This document shows, piece by piece, positions 24,796 through 34,180 of a DNA stretch of 64,000 nucleotides. The position numbers and the translations under genes are program-made. The DNA comes from Labrys miyagiensis. Lineage in GTDB: Bacteria; Pseudomonadota; Alphaproteobacteria; Rhizobiales; Labraceae. The notes below the pieces were generated by a model that was given only the letters and a program-made list of their open reading frames with translations, ran no database searches and was not told where the DNA came from. Numbering within the stretch: the stretch's first letter is position 1; every line of letters starts with the position of its first letter. The DNA is taken from NCBI RefSeq assembly GCF_030160835.1, contig NZ_BSPC01000048.1:62001-126000 (forward strand), written 5' to 3'.

Positions 24796-26559
24796 ATGTC
24801 GACGAAGCAAATGACCGGCGCGGAAATGGTGGTGCAAGCCATGATCGACCAGGGTGCCGACACCCTGTTCGGCTATCCCGGCGGTGCGGTTCTGCCGATC
24901 TATGATGCGATCTTCCATCAGGAAAAGCTCCGTCACATCCTCGTCCGCCACGAACAGGCCGCCGTTCATGCCGCCGAGGGCTATGCGCGCTCGACCGGCA
25001 AGGTGGGCTGCGTGCTGGTGACCTCCGGCCCCGGCGCCACCAATGCCGTGACCGGCCTGACCGACGCCCTGATGGACTCCATCCCGCTGGTGTGCATCAC
25101 CGGCCAGGTGCCGACGCATCTGATCGGTTCGGACGCCTTCCAGGAAGCCGACACCATCGGCATCACCCGCCATTGCACCAAGCATAATTACCTGGTGAAG
25201 CGCATCGAGGACCTGCCTCGCATTCTGCACGAGGCCTTCCTGATCGCCTCGTCCGGCCGGCCCGGCCCGGTGCTGATCGATATCCCCAAGGACATCCAGT
25301 TCAAGGTGGGCGAATATTTCAAGCCCACCGACAACATCCACAAGACCTACCGGCCTCGGCTGGAAGGCGACCAGGACAAGGTGAAGGCGGCGGTGGCGCT
25401 GATCGCCAGCGCCAGGAAGCCGGTGTTTTATACCGGCGGCGGCGTGATCAATGCGGGCCCGCGCGCCACGGCGCTGCTGCGCGAATTCGCCAAGCTGACG
25501 AGTCATCCCGTGACGTCGACCCTGATGGGCCTCGGCGCCTATCCGGCTGCCGATCCGCAGTGGCTCGGCATGCTCGGCATGCACGGCACCTACGAAGCCA
25601 ATATGGCGATGCATGATTGCGACGTGCTGATCAATATCGGCGCCCGCTTCGACGATCGCATCACTGGCCGCATCGACGCCTTCTCGCCGCATAGCCGCAA
25701 GATCCATGTCGACATCGATCCCTCTTCGATCAACAAGAACGTCAAGGTCGATATCGGCATCGTCGGTGATTGCGCCCATGTGCTGGAGCAGATGCTCACC
25801 GCCTGGCGCGAACTGAAACCGACGGTGGACAAGGCCGCGCTGAAGAGCTGGTGGAGCGAGATCGAGGGCTGGCGTGCGCGCAAGTCGCTCAACTACCGGC
25901 ACTCGGACGAGGTGATCAAGCCGCAATACGCCATCGAGCGGCTCTACCAGCTCACTAGGGATCGCGACGTCTACATCACTACCGAGGTCGGCCAGCACCA
26001 GATGTGGGCGGCCCAGCATTTCCATTTCCAGGATCCCAAGCGCTGGATGACTTCCGGAGGCCTGGGCACCATGGGCTATGGCTTCCCAGCGGCGATCGGC
26101 GTGCAGCTCGCCCATCCCAAGGCGCTGGTGATCGATATCGCCGGCGAGGCCTCGATCCAGATGATGCTGCAGGAGATGTCGACGGCGGTGCAGTACCGCC
26201 TGCCGGTGAAGATCTTCATCCTCAACAACGAATATATGGGCATGGTGCGCCAGTGGCAGGAATTGCTGCATGGCGGGCGCTATTCGGAGAGCTATTCGGC
26301 GGCGCTGCCCGACTTCGTCAAGCTGGCGGAAGCCTATGGCGGCGTCGGCATCCGCTGCTCCAGGCCGGGCGATCTCGACGCGGCGATCAAGGAGATGATC
26401 GATTCGCCGCATCCGGTCATTTTTGACTGCCGTGTCGACAAGTCCGAGAACTGCTTCCCGATGATCCCCTCGGGCAAGGCGCATAACGAGATGATCCTGG
26501 GCGATGCGGCCGTCGATATCGGCAGCGTGATCGACGCCAAGGGCAAGCAATTGGTGTGA
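24796..26559 (+). CDS. ilvI: Acetolactate synthase large subunit
   Basis: Catalytic subunit of acetohydroxyacid synthase, first common step of Ile/Val/Leu synthesis; 587 residues. The TPP-activating Glu is in ILVRHEQAAVHAAEGYAR, then VTSGPGATNAVTGL. The FAD-binding middle domain has GRFDDRITGR-like ARFDDRITG. The C-terminal TPP site runs GLGTMGYGFPAAIGVQLAHP to NNEYMGMVRQWQEL. AAGGAAAAAGGCG precedes the ATG. Expressed from the attenuated promoter described above. ilvH follows after one copy of the family A repeat. The gene could equally be named ilvB. Confidence 0.96.
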   Translation: MSTKQMTGAEMVVQAMIDQGADTLFGYPGGAVLPIYDAIFHQEKLRHILVRHEQAAVHAAEGYARSTGKVGCVLVTSGPGATNAVTGLTDALMDSIPLVCITGQVPTHLIGSDAFQEADTIGITRHCTKHNYLVKRIEDLPRILHEAFLIASSGRPGPVLIDIPKDIQFKVGEYFKPTDNIHKTYRPRLEGDQDKVKAAVALIASARKPVFYTGGGVINAGPRATALLREFAKLTSHPVTSTLMGLGAYPAADPQWLGMLGMHGTYEANMAMHDCDVLINIGARFDDRITGRIDAFSPHSRKIHVDIDPSSINKNVKVDIGIVGDCAHVLEQMLTAWRELKPTVDKAALKSWWSEIEGWRARKSLNYRHSDEVIKPQYAIERLYQLTRDRDVYITTEVGQHQMWAAQHFHFQDPKRWMTSGGLGTMGYGFPAAIGVQLAHPKALVIDIAGEASIQMMLQEMSTAVQYRLPVKIFILNNEYMGMVRQWQELLHGGRYSESYSAALPDFVKLAEAYGGVGIRCSRPGDLDAAIKEMIDSPHPVIFDCRVDKSENCFPMIPSGKAHNEMILGDAAVDIGSVIDAKGKQLV

Positions 26560-26583
26560 TTCCGCGCACGCACTTGCGTGCGC

Positions 26584-26666
26584 AGGGAGCGCGGACATCC
26601 TGTCCGCTCTTCTTTTCCAGCAAGCACATCGTTTCCAAGAGCGGACAGGATGTCCGCGCTCCCAGG
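26584..26666. repeat. Dispersed palindromic repeat, family A, copy 3
   Basis: Short-spacer copy: left arm CAGGGAGCGCGGACATCCTG plus TCCGCTCTT, right arm AAGAGCGGACAGGATGTCCG plus CGCTCCCAGG. The last bases (CCCAGG, then AAG) form the AGGAAG ribosome site of ilvH. It lies inside the ilvI-ilvH operon. Confidence 0.88.
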
Positions 26667-26674
26667 AAGATATT

Positions 26675-27217
26675 ATGACCGGATCTGCCTACTTCATGGC
26701 CTCCACGGCCGAGACCATCTCCACCCACACGCTGGTGGTCGAGGTCGACAACGAGCCGGGTATTCTTGCCCGCGTCGTCGGACTGTTCTCGGGCCGCGGC
26801 TACAATATCGAGAGCCTTACGGTGTCCGAGACCCAGCATGCCGAGCATGTCTCGCGCATCACGGTGGTGACCACGGGCACCAAGAGCGTGATCGAGCAGA
26901 TCAAGGCGCAGCTCGACCGCCTCGTGCCGGTGCACAAGGTGGTCGACCTCACCGAGACCGGCAGGGCGCTGGAGCGCGAGCTGATGCTGATCAAGGTGCG
27001 CGGCAAGGGCGAGCAGAGGGGCGAGGCCCTGCGTATCGCCGATGCCTTCCGCGCCCGCGTCATCGACGCCACCGTCGAGAGCTTCGTGTTCGAGCTCACC
27101 GGCAGGGGCGACAAGCTCGACCAGTTCATCGAGCTGATGCGCCCGATCGGCCTCGTCGAAGTCTGCCGCACCGGCATCGCCGCCATTTCGCGCGGCCCGG
27201 ACCCGCTCGGTGGCTGA
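26675..27217 (+). CDS. ilvH: Acetolactate synthase small (regulatory) subunit
   Basis: Regulatory subunit that activates IlvI and confers valine feedback inhibition; 180 residues, standard length. The N-terminal ACT domain is LVVEVDNEPGILARVVGLFSGRGYNIESLTV, with a C-terminal small-subunit domain after residue about 85 (ELMLIKVRGKGEQRGEALRIADAFRARVID). The ATG at 26675 uses AGGAAG supplied by the upstream repeat. Translated from the ilvI transcript. The gene could equally be named ilvN. Confidence 0.95.
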   Translation: MTGSAYFMASTAETISTHTLVVEVDNEPGILARVVGLFSGRGYNIESLTVSETQHAEHVSRITVVTTGTKSVIEQIKAQLDRLVPVHKVVDLTETGRALERELMLIKVRGKGEQRGEALRIADAFRARVIDATVESFVFELTGRGDKLDQFIELMRPIGLVEVCRTGIAAISRGPDPLGG

Positions 27218-27227
27218 GCCGCCTTTC

Positions 27228-27250
27228 ACCCTCCCCTTGATGGGGAGGGT
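27228..27250. other. Perfect hairpin after ilvH
   Basis: ACCCTCCCC (27228-27236) pairs with GGGGAGGGT (27242-27250) around TTGAT. No U-run follows, so it looks more like a transcript-stabilising or repeat-type hairpin than a terminator. Confidence 0.5.
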
Positions 27251-27280
27251 GTAGATCGAGTTTCCATCGTCTTATTACTC

Positions 27281-28424
<1,144 letters not shown>

Positions 28425-28425
28425 G

Positions 28426-28555
28426 CTGGGAGCGTGGACTTCCAGTCCGCTCTTGGAAACAGCTCGAATAAAAGAGAGGGCGCCAACCATAACGTTGGCG
28501 CCCTTGTCGTTTGCGTAGGCGGTTCAAGAGCGGACTGGAAGTCCGCGCTCCCAGG
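28426..28555. repeat. Dispersed palindromic repeat, family A, copy 4 (encloses a terminator)
   Basis: It fills essentially the whole 131 bases between the ilvC stop and the stop of the convergent efflux gene. Left arm CTGGGAGCGTGGACTTCCAG plus TCCGCTCTT; right arm AAGAGCGGACTGGAAGTCCG plus CGCTCCCAGG. The spacer carries an intrinsic terminator. Confidence 0.9.
28478..28510. terminator. Intrinsic terminator of ilvC, inside repeat copy 4
   Basis: A 10-bp stem GGGCGCCAAC / GTTGGCGCCC with loop CATAAC, followed by TTGTCGTTT. AAAAGAGA on the other side can serve the convergent gene. Confidence 0.85.
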
Positions 28556-30127
28556 TTAGTGCGTCCCGGCCCCGCCCGTCACTTGTCCCTTGCGGGCGAA
28601 CAGCAGCGAGACGGCGGCGATCGCCAACATCACGCCGATCACGGCGAAGGTGTCGCTGAAGCCCAGGATCAGGGCCTGCTTCTTGACGATGTTGCCGAGG
28701 GCGGCGATCGCCTTGTGATGGGCGAGGGCCTGGTCGGTGATGCCGTGCGACTGAAAATAGCCCGTCATCTGGTCGATGCGCTCGCGCACCACGTCCCGAT
28801 AGGTCGTCACTGACTGGCCGATGATGTTGGAGTGGAACTGCTCGCGCTTGGTGATGATGGTCGAGAGGCTCGCCGTGCCGACCGCGCCGCCGAGATTGCG
28901 CAGCATATTGAACAGGCCCGAGGCATTGGCGGCGTCCTTGGGACCGATGCCGAGCATGGCGATCGCCGTCAGCGGCGTGATCACCATGGCCTGGCCGACC
29001 GCGCGCACCATGTTGGGCACGAAGAACTGGTCGCCCGAATAGTTCGCCGACATCGAGATGTTCATGAAGCAACTGATGGCGAACAGCGCGATGCCGACAA
29101 AGCCGATATGGCGCACGTCGAAGCTCTTCATCATGCGCGGTACCAGCGGGATGAGCAGGAGCTGGGGCAGGCCGGTCCAGGCCAACACCTGGCCGATCTG
29201 CTCGGCATTATAGCCCTGCACCTGGCCGAGATATTGCGGCAGCACATAGACCGAGCCGAACAGGGCGAAACCGACCAGCACATTGGACAGCGTGCCGATA
29301 CCGAAATTGCGGTTCTTCAGCAGTCTGAGATCGACCAGCGGCTTGCTCACCGTCAGCTCGATCCAGATGAAGGCGCTGAGGAAGACGAAGGCGGTGACGG
29401 CGAGGCGCACGATGAAGGTGGACTGGAACCAGTCGTCCTTGTTGCCTTCTTCAAGCATGGTCTGCAGAGCCGACAGACCGACAGCCATAGTGATGATACC
29501 CGCCCAGTCGCCCTCCTTGAGGAGACCGAAGTTCATCGGCTCGCGCTCCAGCGTGAAATAGAGCGCGATCACCATGATGATGCTCGGGGCCGTGTTGATG
29601 AAGAAGATGGTCTGCCAGCCATAATTCTCGGTGAGGTAGCCGCCGATGGTGGGGCCGATGGCGGGCGCGAAGGTCACCGCGAGGGCAAACATCGCCATGC
29701 CGACCGGCTGCTGGGCCTTGGGCAGCTTGGTGACCACCATGGTGAAGGCCATGGGGATCAGCACACCGCCGGCGAAACCCTGCAGGCCGCGCATGGCGAT
29801 CATCGAGCCGAGATCATGGGTGAAGGCGCAGGCCATCGAGAACAGGGCGAAGAACACCGTGCTCGCGATCATGTAATTGCGGAAGGAGAAGACGCGACTG
29901 AAATAATTGGTCAGCGGGATCACCACGATCTCGCCGATCAGATAGGAGGTCGAGATCCAGGCGCCATTGTCGACGCCGGTGCCGATGCCGCCCTCGATAT
30001 CGAGCAGCGATGCATTGGTGATCTGGATATTGAGGATGGCCATGAAGGCGCCGATCATGCCGGCGAGGATTGCAATCCAGGTGGTGATGCTGGCCTTTTC
30101 AGGGGCTGGGATGGCTGGGTTGGACAT
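28556..30127 (-). CDS. DHA2-family multidrug MFS transporter (EmrB/QacA type)
   Basis: Inner-membrane drug/proton antiporter of 523 residues with about 14 membrane segments. The opening ILAGMIGAFMAILNIQITNASL matches motif D1 of the DHA2 class (LDxTIVNVAL-like). GAWISTSYLIGEIVVIPLTNYFSRVF follows, then MRGLQGFAGGVLIPMAFTMV (motif C region). It pairs with the HlyD-type adaptor encoded just upstream to span both membranes. The ribosome site AGGGA comes from the end of repeat copy 5. Substrates are unknown. Confidence 0.92.
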   Translation of the reverse strand: MSNPAIPAPEKASITTWIAILAGMIGAFMAILNIQITNASLLDIEGGIGTGVDNGAWISTSYLIGEIVVIPLTNYFSRVFSFRNYMIASTVFFALFSMACAFTHDLGSMIAMRGLQGFAGGVLIPMAFTMVVTKLPKAQQPVGMAMFALAVTFAPAIGPTIGGYLTENYGWQTIFFINTAPSIIMVIALYFTLEREPMNFGLLKEGDWAGIITMAVGLSALQTMLEEGNKDDWFQSTFIVRLAVTAFVFLSAFIWIELTVSKPLVDLRLLKNRNFGIGTLSNVLVGFALFGSVYVLPQYLGQVQGYNAEQIGQVLAWTGLPQLLLIPLVPRMMKSFDVRHIGFVGIALFAISCFMNISMSANYSGDQFFVPNMVRAVGQAMVITPLTAIAMLGIGPKDAANASGLFNMLRNLGGAVGTASLSTIITKREQFHSNIIGQSVTTYRDVVRERIDQMTGYFQSHGITDQALAHHKAIAALGNIVKKQALILGFSDTFAVIGVMLAIAAVSLLFARKGQVTGGAGTH

Positions 30128-30138
30128 GGACGTGATTC

Positions 30139-30229
30139 CCTGGGAGTGCGGACGTCCTCGTCCGCCTCTTGGAAACGCGACGGGTTGGGGTTGGGGGAAG
30201 AGTGGACGAGGACGTCCGCGCTCCCGGGA
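30139..30229. repeat. Dispersed palindromic repeat, family A, copy 5
   Basis: Element between the adaptor stop (30230) and the MFS start (30127). Arms CCTGGGAGTGCGGACGTCCT plus CGTCCGCC and GTGGACGAGGACGTCCGCGC plus TCCCGGG. On the minus strand its end gives CAGGGA, the likely ribosome site of the MFS gene. Confidence 0.85.
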
Positions 30230-31384
30230 TTACTTCGTCTCGATCGTCGGGTAGACCGACATGCCGGGGCGCAACTCGCTCGCCAGCGGGCTGCCGGCAT
30301 CGAGCACGATCTTCACCGGGATGCGCTGCACCACCTTGGTGAAGTTGCCGGTGGCGTTATCGGGCGGCAGTAACGCGAATTCCTGTCCGCTCGCCGGGGC
30401 CAGGCTGTCGACATGGCCCTTGAAGCTGGCGCCTGGGAACATGTCGACATCGATATCGACGGGCTGGCCGGCGTGGACGTCGGTGAGCTGGGTCTCCTTG
30501 TAGTTGGCCACGATATAGGCCGCCTGCGTCGGCACCACCGCCATCAGCTGCGTGCCAGCCTGGACATATTGGCCGACCCTGAGCGTGCGGTTGCCGACCA
30601 CGCCAGCCACCGGCGAGACGACGTTCGTATAGGACAAGTTGAGTTCGGCCTGGTGCTGCACCGCCTGGTCATGGGCGAGCGTAGCCTGCGCCTGGGCCAG
30701 CTCGGCCTTTAGGCTGTCGACCTGCTTGGTTGCGGTGACCAGGGCAGCGGTATCGCGCTGGATGGTGGCGCGGGCGGCCAAGATGCGGGCACTCGCCTGC
30801 TGGGCGTTCTGCACGCTGCCGAAGCCCTGATTGGCGAGGGAGGCATAGCGCTTGTCGTCCTGTTCGGCGAAGGTCTCGTTGGCTTGGTCGACCGTGATCG
30901 TCGCTTTGGCGGCGTCGATGATCGACTGCTGGGTGTCGAGCGCCGCCTGCTTGCCGGCGATGGCCGCCTGGGCGGCGAGGACATCGGCCTTGGCCTGGTC
31001 GAGCGCCACCTTGAAGTCGCGGTCGTCAATGCGGGCGAGCACCTGGCCGGCCTTGACGGTTTCATTGTCGCCGACCAGGACGTCAGAAAGGTAGCCCGAA
31101 ATCTTGGGAGCGATGGTGGTGTTGTCGGCCTGGACATAGGCATCGTCGGTCGAAACCTGGAAGCGGCCGACCGTCCAGTACTGTTCGCCGTAATAGGCGG
31201 CGCCGGCGAGAATCAGCAAGCTGGCGCCGATCAGGAGCGGTTTGCGCAGGCGGCTCTTCTTCGTGGGAGCAGGGGGTGCAACAACGGGGGGCACGGCCGG
31301 CTTGGCGGTGATATCCAGGCCGGGAGCAGCCTCGGCGGCCGGAATTGGGCGGTCGATCTCGAGGGATGGGGAATGCTTGGTCAT
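30230..31384 (-). CDS. HlyD/EmrA-type membrane fusion (adaptor) protein
   Basis: Periplasmic adaptor of 384 residues. A cytoplasmic Pro-rich N-terminus is followed by one membrane segment (about 48-65, PLLIGASLLILAGAAYYG). The lipoyl/barrel-sandwich half-motif VSTDDAYVQADNTTIAPKISGYLSDVLVGDNETVKAGQVLARID follows. A long coiled-coil hairpin (about 115-235, rich in Ala/Gln) leads to the second lipoyl half NLSYTNVVSPVAGVVGNRTLRVGQYV. First gene of the adaptor-pump operon, divergent from a TetR regulator. Confidence 0.93.
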   Translation of the reverse strand: MTKHSPSLEIDRPIPAAEAAPGLDITAKPAVPPVVAPPAPTKKSRLRKPLLIGASLLILAGAAYYGEQYWTVGRFQVSTDDAYVQADNTTIAPKISGYLSDVLVGDNETVKAGQVLARIDDRDFKVALDQAKADVLAAQAAIAGKQAALDTQQSIIDAAKATITVDQANETFAEQDDKRYASLANQGFGSVQNAQQASARILAARATIQRDTAALVTATKQVDSLKAELAQAQATLAHDQAVQHQAELNLSYTNVVSPVAGVVGNRTLRVGQYVQAGTQLMAVVPTQAAYIVANYKETQLTDVHAGQPVDIDVDMFPGASFKGHVDSLAPASGQEFALLPPDNATGNFTKVVQRIPVKIVLDAGSPLASELRPGMSVYPTIETK

Positions 31385-31444
31385 GTTATTTGCCTCGTTT
31401 TCCTATGGCCGCCCTTGCAGGGCCGGTCGGCATGTCTTAATTAG

Positions 31445-31460
31445 GAAATCAATTGTTTTC
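31445..31460. promoter_or_regulatory. Candidate TetR operator
   Basis: GAAATCAATTGTTTTC is a palindrome with one mismatched pair (T-T), centred on CAATTG. It lies in the 125-base gap between the divergent pump operon and the TetR gene, the expected operator place. Inference from symmetry and position. Confidence 0.55.
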
Positions 31461-31509
31461 TAAAATAAGATGCAATAGCCCGCTGTCAATGGAAAATTGG
31501 AAAATCGCC

Positions 31510-32169
31510 ATGCGACAAAATCAACTCCTGGTGAAGCGCCAGCGCGGCCGGCCTCAGGTCCGGTCCGATGAGGAGACCCGGCATCTGGTGATCGAAGCCG
31601 CGGCCAAGGAATTCCAGGTCAATGGCTATGCAGGCACCAGCATGAGTGCGGTGGCGCAGCGGGCAGGGGTCTCCACCAAGACGATGTATCGGCTGATCCC
31701 GACCAAGGCTGACATGTTTGCGAAGGTCGTGGCCGACCGCATCCACCTGTTCATGCTGGTGATCGATGATGAAGCGCTGGACGAGGACGGGCTTGTGCCG
31801 GCGCTGGAACGCATCCTCGTCGCCTATGGCAAGCTGACGCTGAGCGAGGAGACGATTGCCCTCAACCGCCTGGTGATCGGGGAATCCGACCGTTTCCCGG
31901 AGATCGGCAACGTCTTCTACGAGACCGCCGTGATGCGCACCAACACGGCCATCGAGACCTGGCTGCGCCGGCAGACCGAGCGCGGACTCCTCGACCTGTC
32001 GGATACCCAGGCGGCGACCGGCATGCTGCGCGGCATGATGATCATGGAGTTGCAGCGCGCCGTCATGCTCGGGCGCCGCAAAGCCCCCGACGAGGAGGAG
32101 ATCGCCTACCGTGCCAGGCTTTGCGCGAAAGTATTTCTGAGAGGCTGCTGCGCCAAGGCGCCGAGGTAA
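31510..32169 (+). CDS. TetR/AcrR family transcriptional regulator
   Basis: Repressor-type regulator of about 219 residues. The N-terminal helix-turn-helix is VIEAAAKEFQVNGYAGTSMSAVAQRAGVSTKTMYRLIPTKADMFAKVV (about residues 25-75). The C-terminal ligand domain resembles the AcrR class. The start could be the ATG at 31489 or at 31510; neither has a strong Shine-Dalgarno. Divergent orientation suggests that it represses the EmrAB-type pump and itself. Confidence 0.9.
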   Translation: MRQNQLLVKRQRGRPQVRSDEETRHLVIEAAAKEFQVNGYAGTSMSAVAQRAGVSTKTMYRLIPTKADMFAKVVADRIHLFMLVIDDEALDEDGLVPALERILVAYGKLTLSEETIALNRLVIGESDRFPEIGNVFYETAVMRTNTAIETWLRRQTERGLLDLSDTQAATGMLRGMMIMELQRAVMLGRRKAPDEEEIAYRARLCAKVFLRGCCAKAPR

Positions 32170-32431
32170 ACGGTGTGCCGACCTCCAGATCGGCACGGAA
32201 GCGCTGTGTATGCGGAAAAGATGCTCATCTCCAGGGCGGTCCTTCCTTGTGACGTCTCGTTTCCATGTCGAGCTGGAGGTCTCACACCGACCTGCGCTTT
32301 CTCCTCTGGCAGCACTCTTGGAGGGTGAGTGCTAACATATTGATTTTGAACAATTATTAACAAAATTTTCATTGCAGGAATGTGACTCTTGCGGTGCAAT
32401 ATGCGCGTTACTCTCGCAGGAGGTACCATCT
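32170..32431. other. Intergenic region, no gene seen
   Basis: About 260 bases, AT-rich at 32335-32375. It contains the AGGAGGT ribosome site of the Usg gene (near 32418-32424). No hairpin with a U-run was identified. Confidence 0.5.
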
Positions 32432-32701
32432 ATGGTGTCGGTTGCGTTTCGTCGTCAGTTGGAAGGGTACGGCCTCACCACGGCCAGTATTCTCTATCGC
32501 TTGCCAGATCATCCGGCCGTGCTGCAGACCTATATCTGGCAGGAATACGATCTGGCCCCCGTCTTCCCCGAGCTGCACAAATTCCTCGCCTTCTGGCGGG
32601 ACAGGCTCGAGGGGGCGCTTCATTCGGTCACCGTCTCGCATAGCGGCCTGATCAAGCCGGCTGAATTGCGGGCCGTGGGGCAGGAGTTCCTGCTTCACTG
32701 A
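32432..32701 (+). CDS. Usg family protein
   Basis: 89-residue protein. The region QLEGYGLTTASILYRLPDHPAVLQTYIWQEYDLAPVFPELHKFL fits the Usg family found near tryptophan genes in alphaproteobacteria; function unknown. It ends with GALHSVTVSHSGLIKPAELR. A perfect AGGAGGT eight bases before the ATG at 32432 decides the start. It is followed after 56 bases by the cyclopropane fatty acid synthase gene on the same strand. Confidence 0.88.
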   Translation: MVSVAFRRQLEGYGLTTASILYRLPDHPAVLQTYIWQEYDLAPVFPELHKFLAFWRDRLEGALHSVTVSHSGLIKPAELRAVGQEFLLH

Positions 32702-32757
32702 AATACTGGCGCCGCCAGGAGATCACGGTATAACGCCTCGCAATAGGCGGAGGCTCC

Positions 32758-34074
32758 GTGGACAGATATATTGAAGTGGCAAGGCGGCTGATCACCCATC
32801 TGGCCGACCAGTTGCAGGCGGATTTTGCCGTCGAATTATGGAATGGCGAGGTATTGCCGCTCGGCAAGGACGCCCGCACCGATCTTCGCCTGAAGATCAT
32901 GAACCCGGAAGCCATTACCAGGCTGGTGCGCAAGGCGCCCTTGGGCAAGGGCTTCGACCAGCTCATCCAGCTTCTGGCCGATGGCAGCCTGCGCATCGAA
33001 GGCGGCACCTTGCTCGATGTCGCCGCCCGGCGCGGCAGCATGAACACCAAGGGCCTGTTCAAGCGCCTCAGCAAGGTGCAACTCGCCCGCGGCCTCTGGC
33101 CCTTTCTCATGCGCTCGCTCCCGAAGAAAGAAGAGCAGTTGGAGAAGCACGACTATGCCGGCGATATCGCCGACAAGGTCGAAAAAGGGCGGGACGACAA
33201 GCCGCTGGTGCAATTCCACTACGACCTGTCCAACGCGTTCTACGGCCTCTTCCTCGGCCCGACCATGGCCTATACCTGCGCCTATTGGCCGAAGCCCGAG
33301 ACCACGCTCGACGAAGCGCAGACCGCCAAGTTCGACATGATCTGCCGCAAGCTGCGCCTGCAGCCAGGCGATCGCATGCTCGACATCGGCTCGGGCTGGG
33401 CCGGCCTGATCTGCCACGCTGCCCAGCATTACGGCGTCACCGCCCATGGCGTGACCCTGGCGCAGGAGCAATACGACTTCGCGCAGGAGCGCATCGCCAG
33501 GCTCGGCCTGCAGGACAAGGTGACGGTGGAACTGAAGGACTACCGCGATGTCACCGGCAGCTTCGATAAGATCGCCTCGATCGGCATGTTCGAGCATGTC
33601 GGCCTCGACAATCACGACGCCTATTTCCGCAAGATCCACAGCCTGCTTCGTCCGCGTGGCCTCTACCTCCATCACGCCATCGCCCGCCCGGCCAAGCGCA
33701 ACATGAAGACCTTCCGCAGGAAGCGCCCGGAATTTGCGGCGCTGACACGCTACATCTTCCCGGGCGGCGAGCTCGACACCGTCGGCATGTCGGCCAATGG
33801 CCTGGAGAGCCATGGTTTCGAGGTGCATGACGTCGAGGCCTGGCGCGAACATTACGCCCGCACCACCAAGGCCTGGACCGAAAACCTCTACGCCAGGCGC
33901 GATGAGGCCGCCGGCGAGGTGGGTGAGGCGAAGACGCGGATCTGGTTGCTCTATCTTGCTGGCTGCTCTCTTGCCTTCGAGCGCTCGGCCGTGGGCATCT
34001 TCCAGACGCTGGCCTCGAAGAAGGCGAAAGGCCCGTCGGGGCTGCCGCCGACGAGAGAGGACCTCTATCGGTAG
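32758..34074 (+). CDS. cfa: Cyclopropane-fatty-acyl-phospholipid synthase family protein
   Basis: SAM-dependent methyltransferase of 438 residues that adds methylene groups to unsaturated phospholipid acyl chains at the membrane. The C-terminal catalytic domain contains LDIGSGWAGLICHAAQHYGV (SAM site), VTLAQEQYDFAQERIA, and SIGMFEHVGLDNHDAYFRKI with the conserved Glu. The N-terminal lipid-binding domain is retained. GTG start with GGAGG shortly upstream. A repeat copy follows the stop codon. Other lipid or mycolic-type methylations are less likely. Confidence 0.92.
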   Translation: MDRYIEVARRLITHLADQLQADFAVELWNGEVLPLGKDARTDLRLKIMNPEAITRLVRKAPLGKGFDQLIQLLADGSLRIEGGTLLDVAARRGSMNTKGLFKRLSKVQLARGLWPFLMRSLPKKEEQLEKHDYAGDIADKVEKGRDDKPLVQFHYDLSNAFYGLFLGPTMAYTCAYWPKPETTLDEAQTAKFDMICRKLRLQPGDRMLDIGSGWAGLICHAAQHYGVTAHGVTLAQEQYDFAQERIARLGLQDKVTVELKDYRDVTGSFDKIASIGMFEHVGLDNHDAYFRKIHSLLRPRGLYLHHAIARPAKRNMKTFRRKRPEFAALTRYIFPGGELDTVGMSANGLESHGFEVHDVEAWREHYARTTKAWTENLYARRDEAAGEVGEAKTRIWLLYLAGCSLAFERSAVGIFQTLASKKAKGPSGLPPTREDLYR

Positions 34075-34075
34075 C

Positions 34076-34161
34076 TCTGGGAGCGCGGACGTCCTCGTCC
34101 GCTCTTCCCCTATCGTGGAGCGACCCGTTTCCAAGAGCGAACGAGGACGCCCGCGGTCCCA
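34076..34161. repeat. Dispersed palindromic repeat, family A, copy 6
   Basis: Starts two bases after the cfa stop. Left arm CTGGGAGCGCGGACGTCCTC plus GTCCGCTCTT. The right arm has diverged (AAGAGCGAACGAGGACGCCC, then GCGGTCCCAG). Confidence 0.8.
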
Positions 34162-34180
34162 GCCACGGCGCCTTGCTCCG

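Noticed and set aside
24739-26598. 619-codon frame opposite ilvI
   Set aside because: Mirror of a highly conserved gene; composition not protein-like.
27228-27250. Hairpin after ilvH as an intrinsic terminator
   Set aside because: The stem is perfect but there is no U-run; kept as a hairpin only.
28832-30373. 513-codon frame opposite the MFS gene
   Set aside because: Runs through a palindromic repeat and has His/Asp/Glu-rich low-complexity content; mirror of a real transporter.
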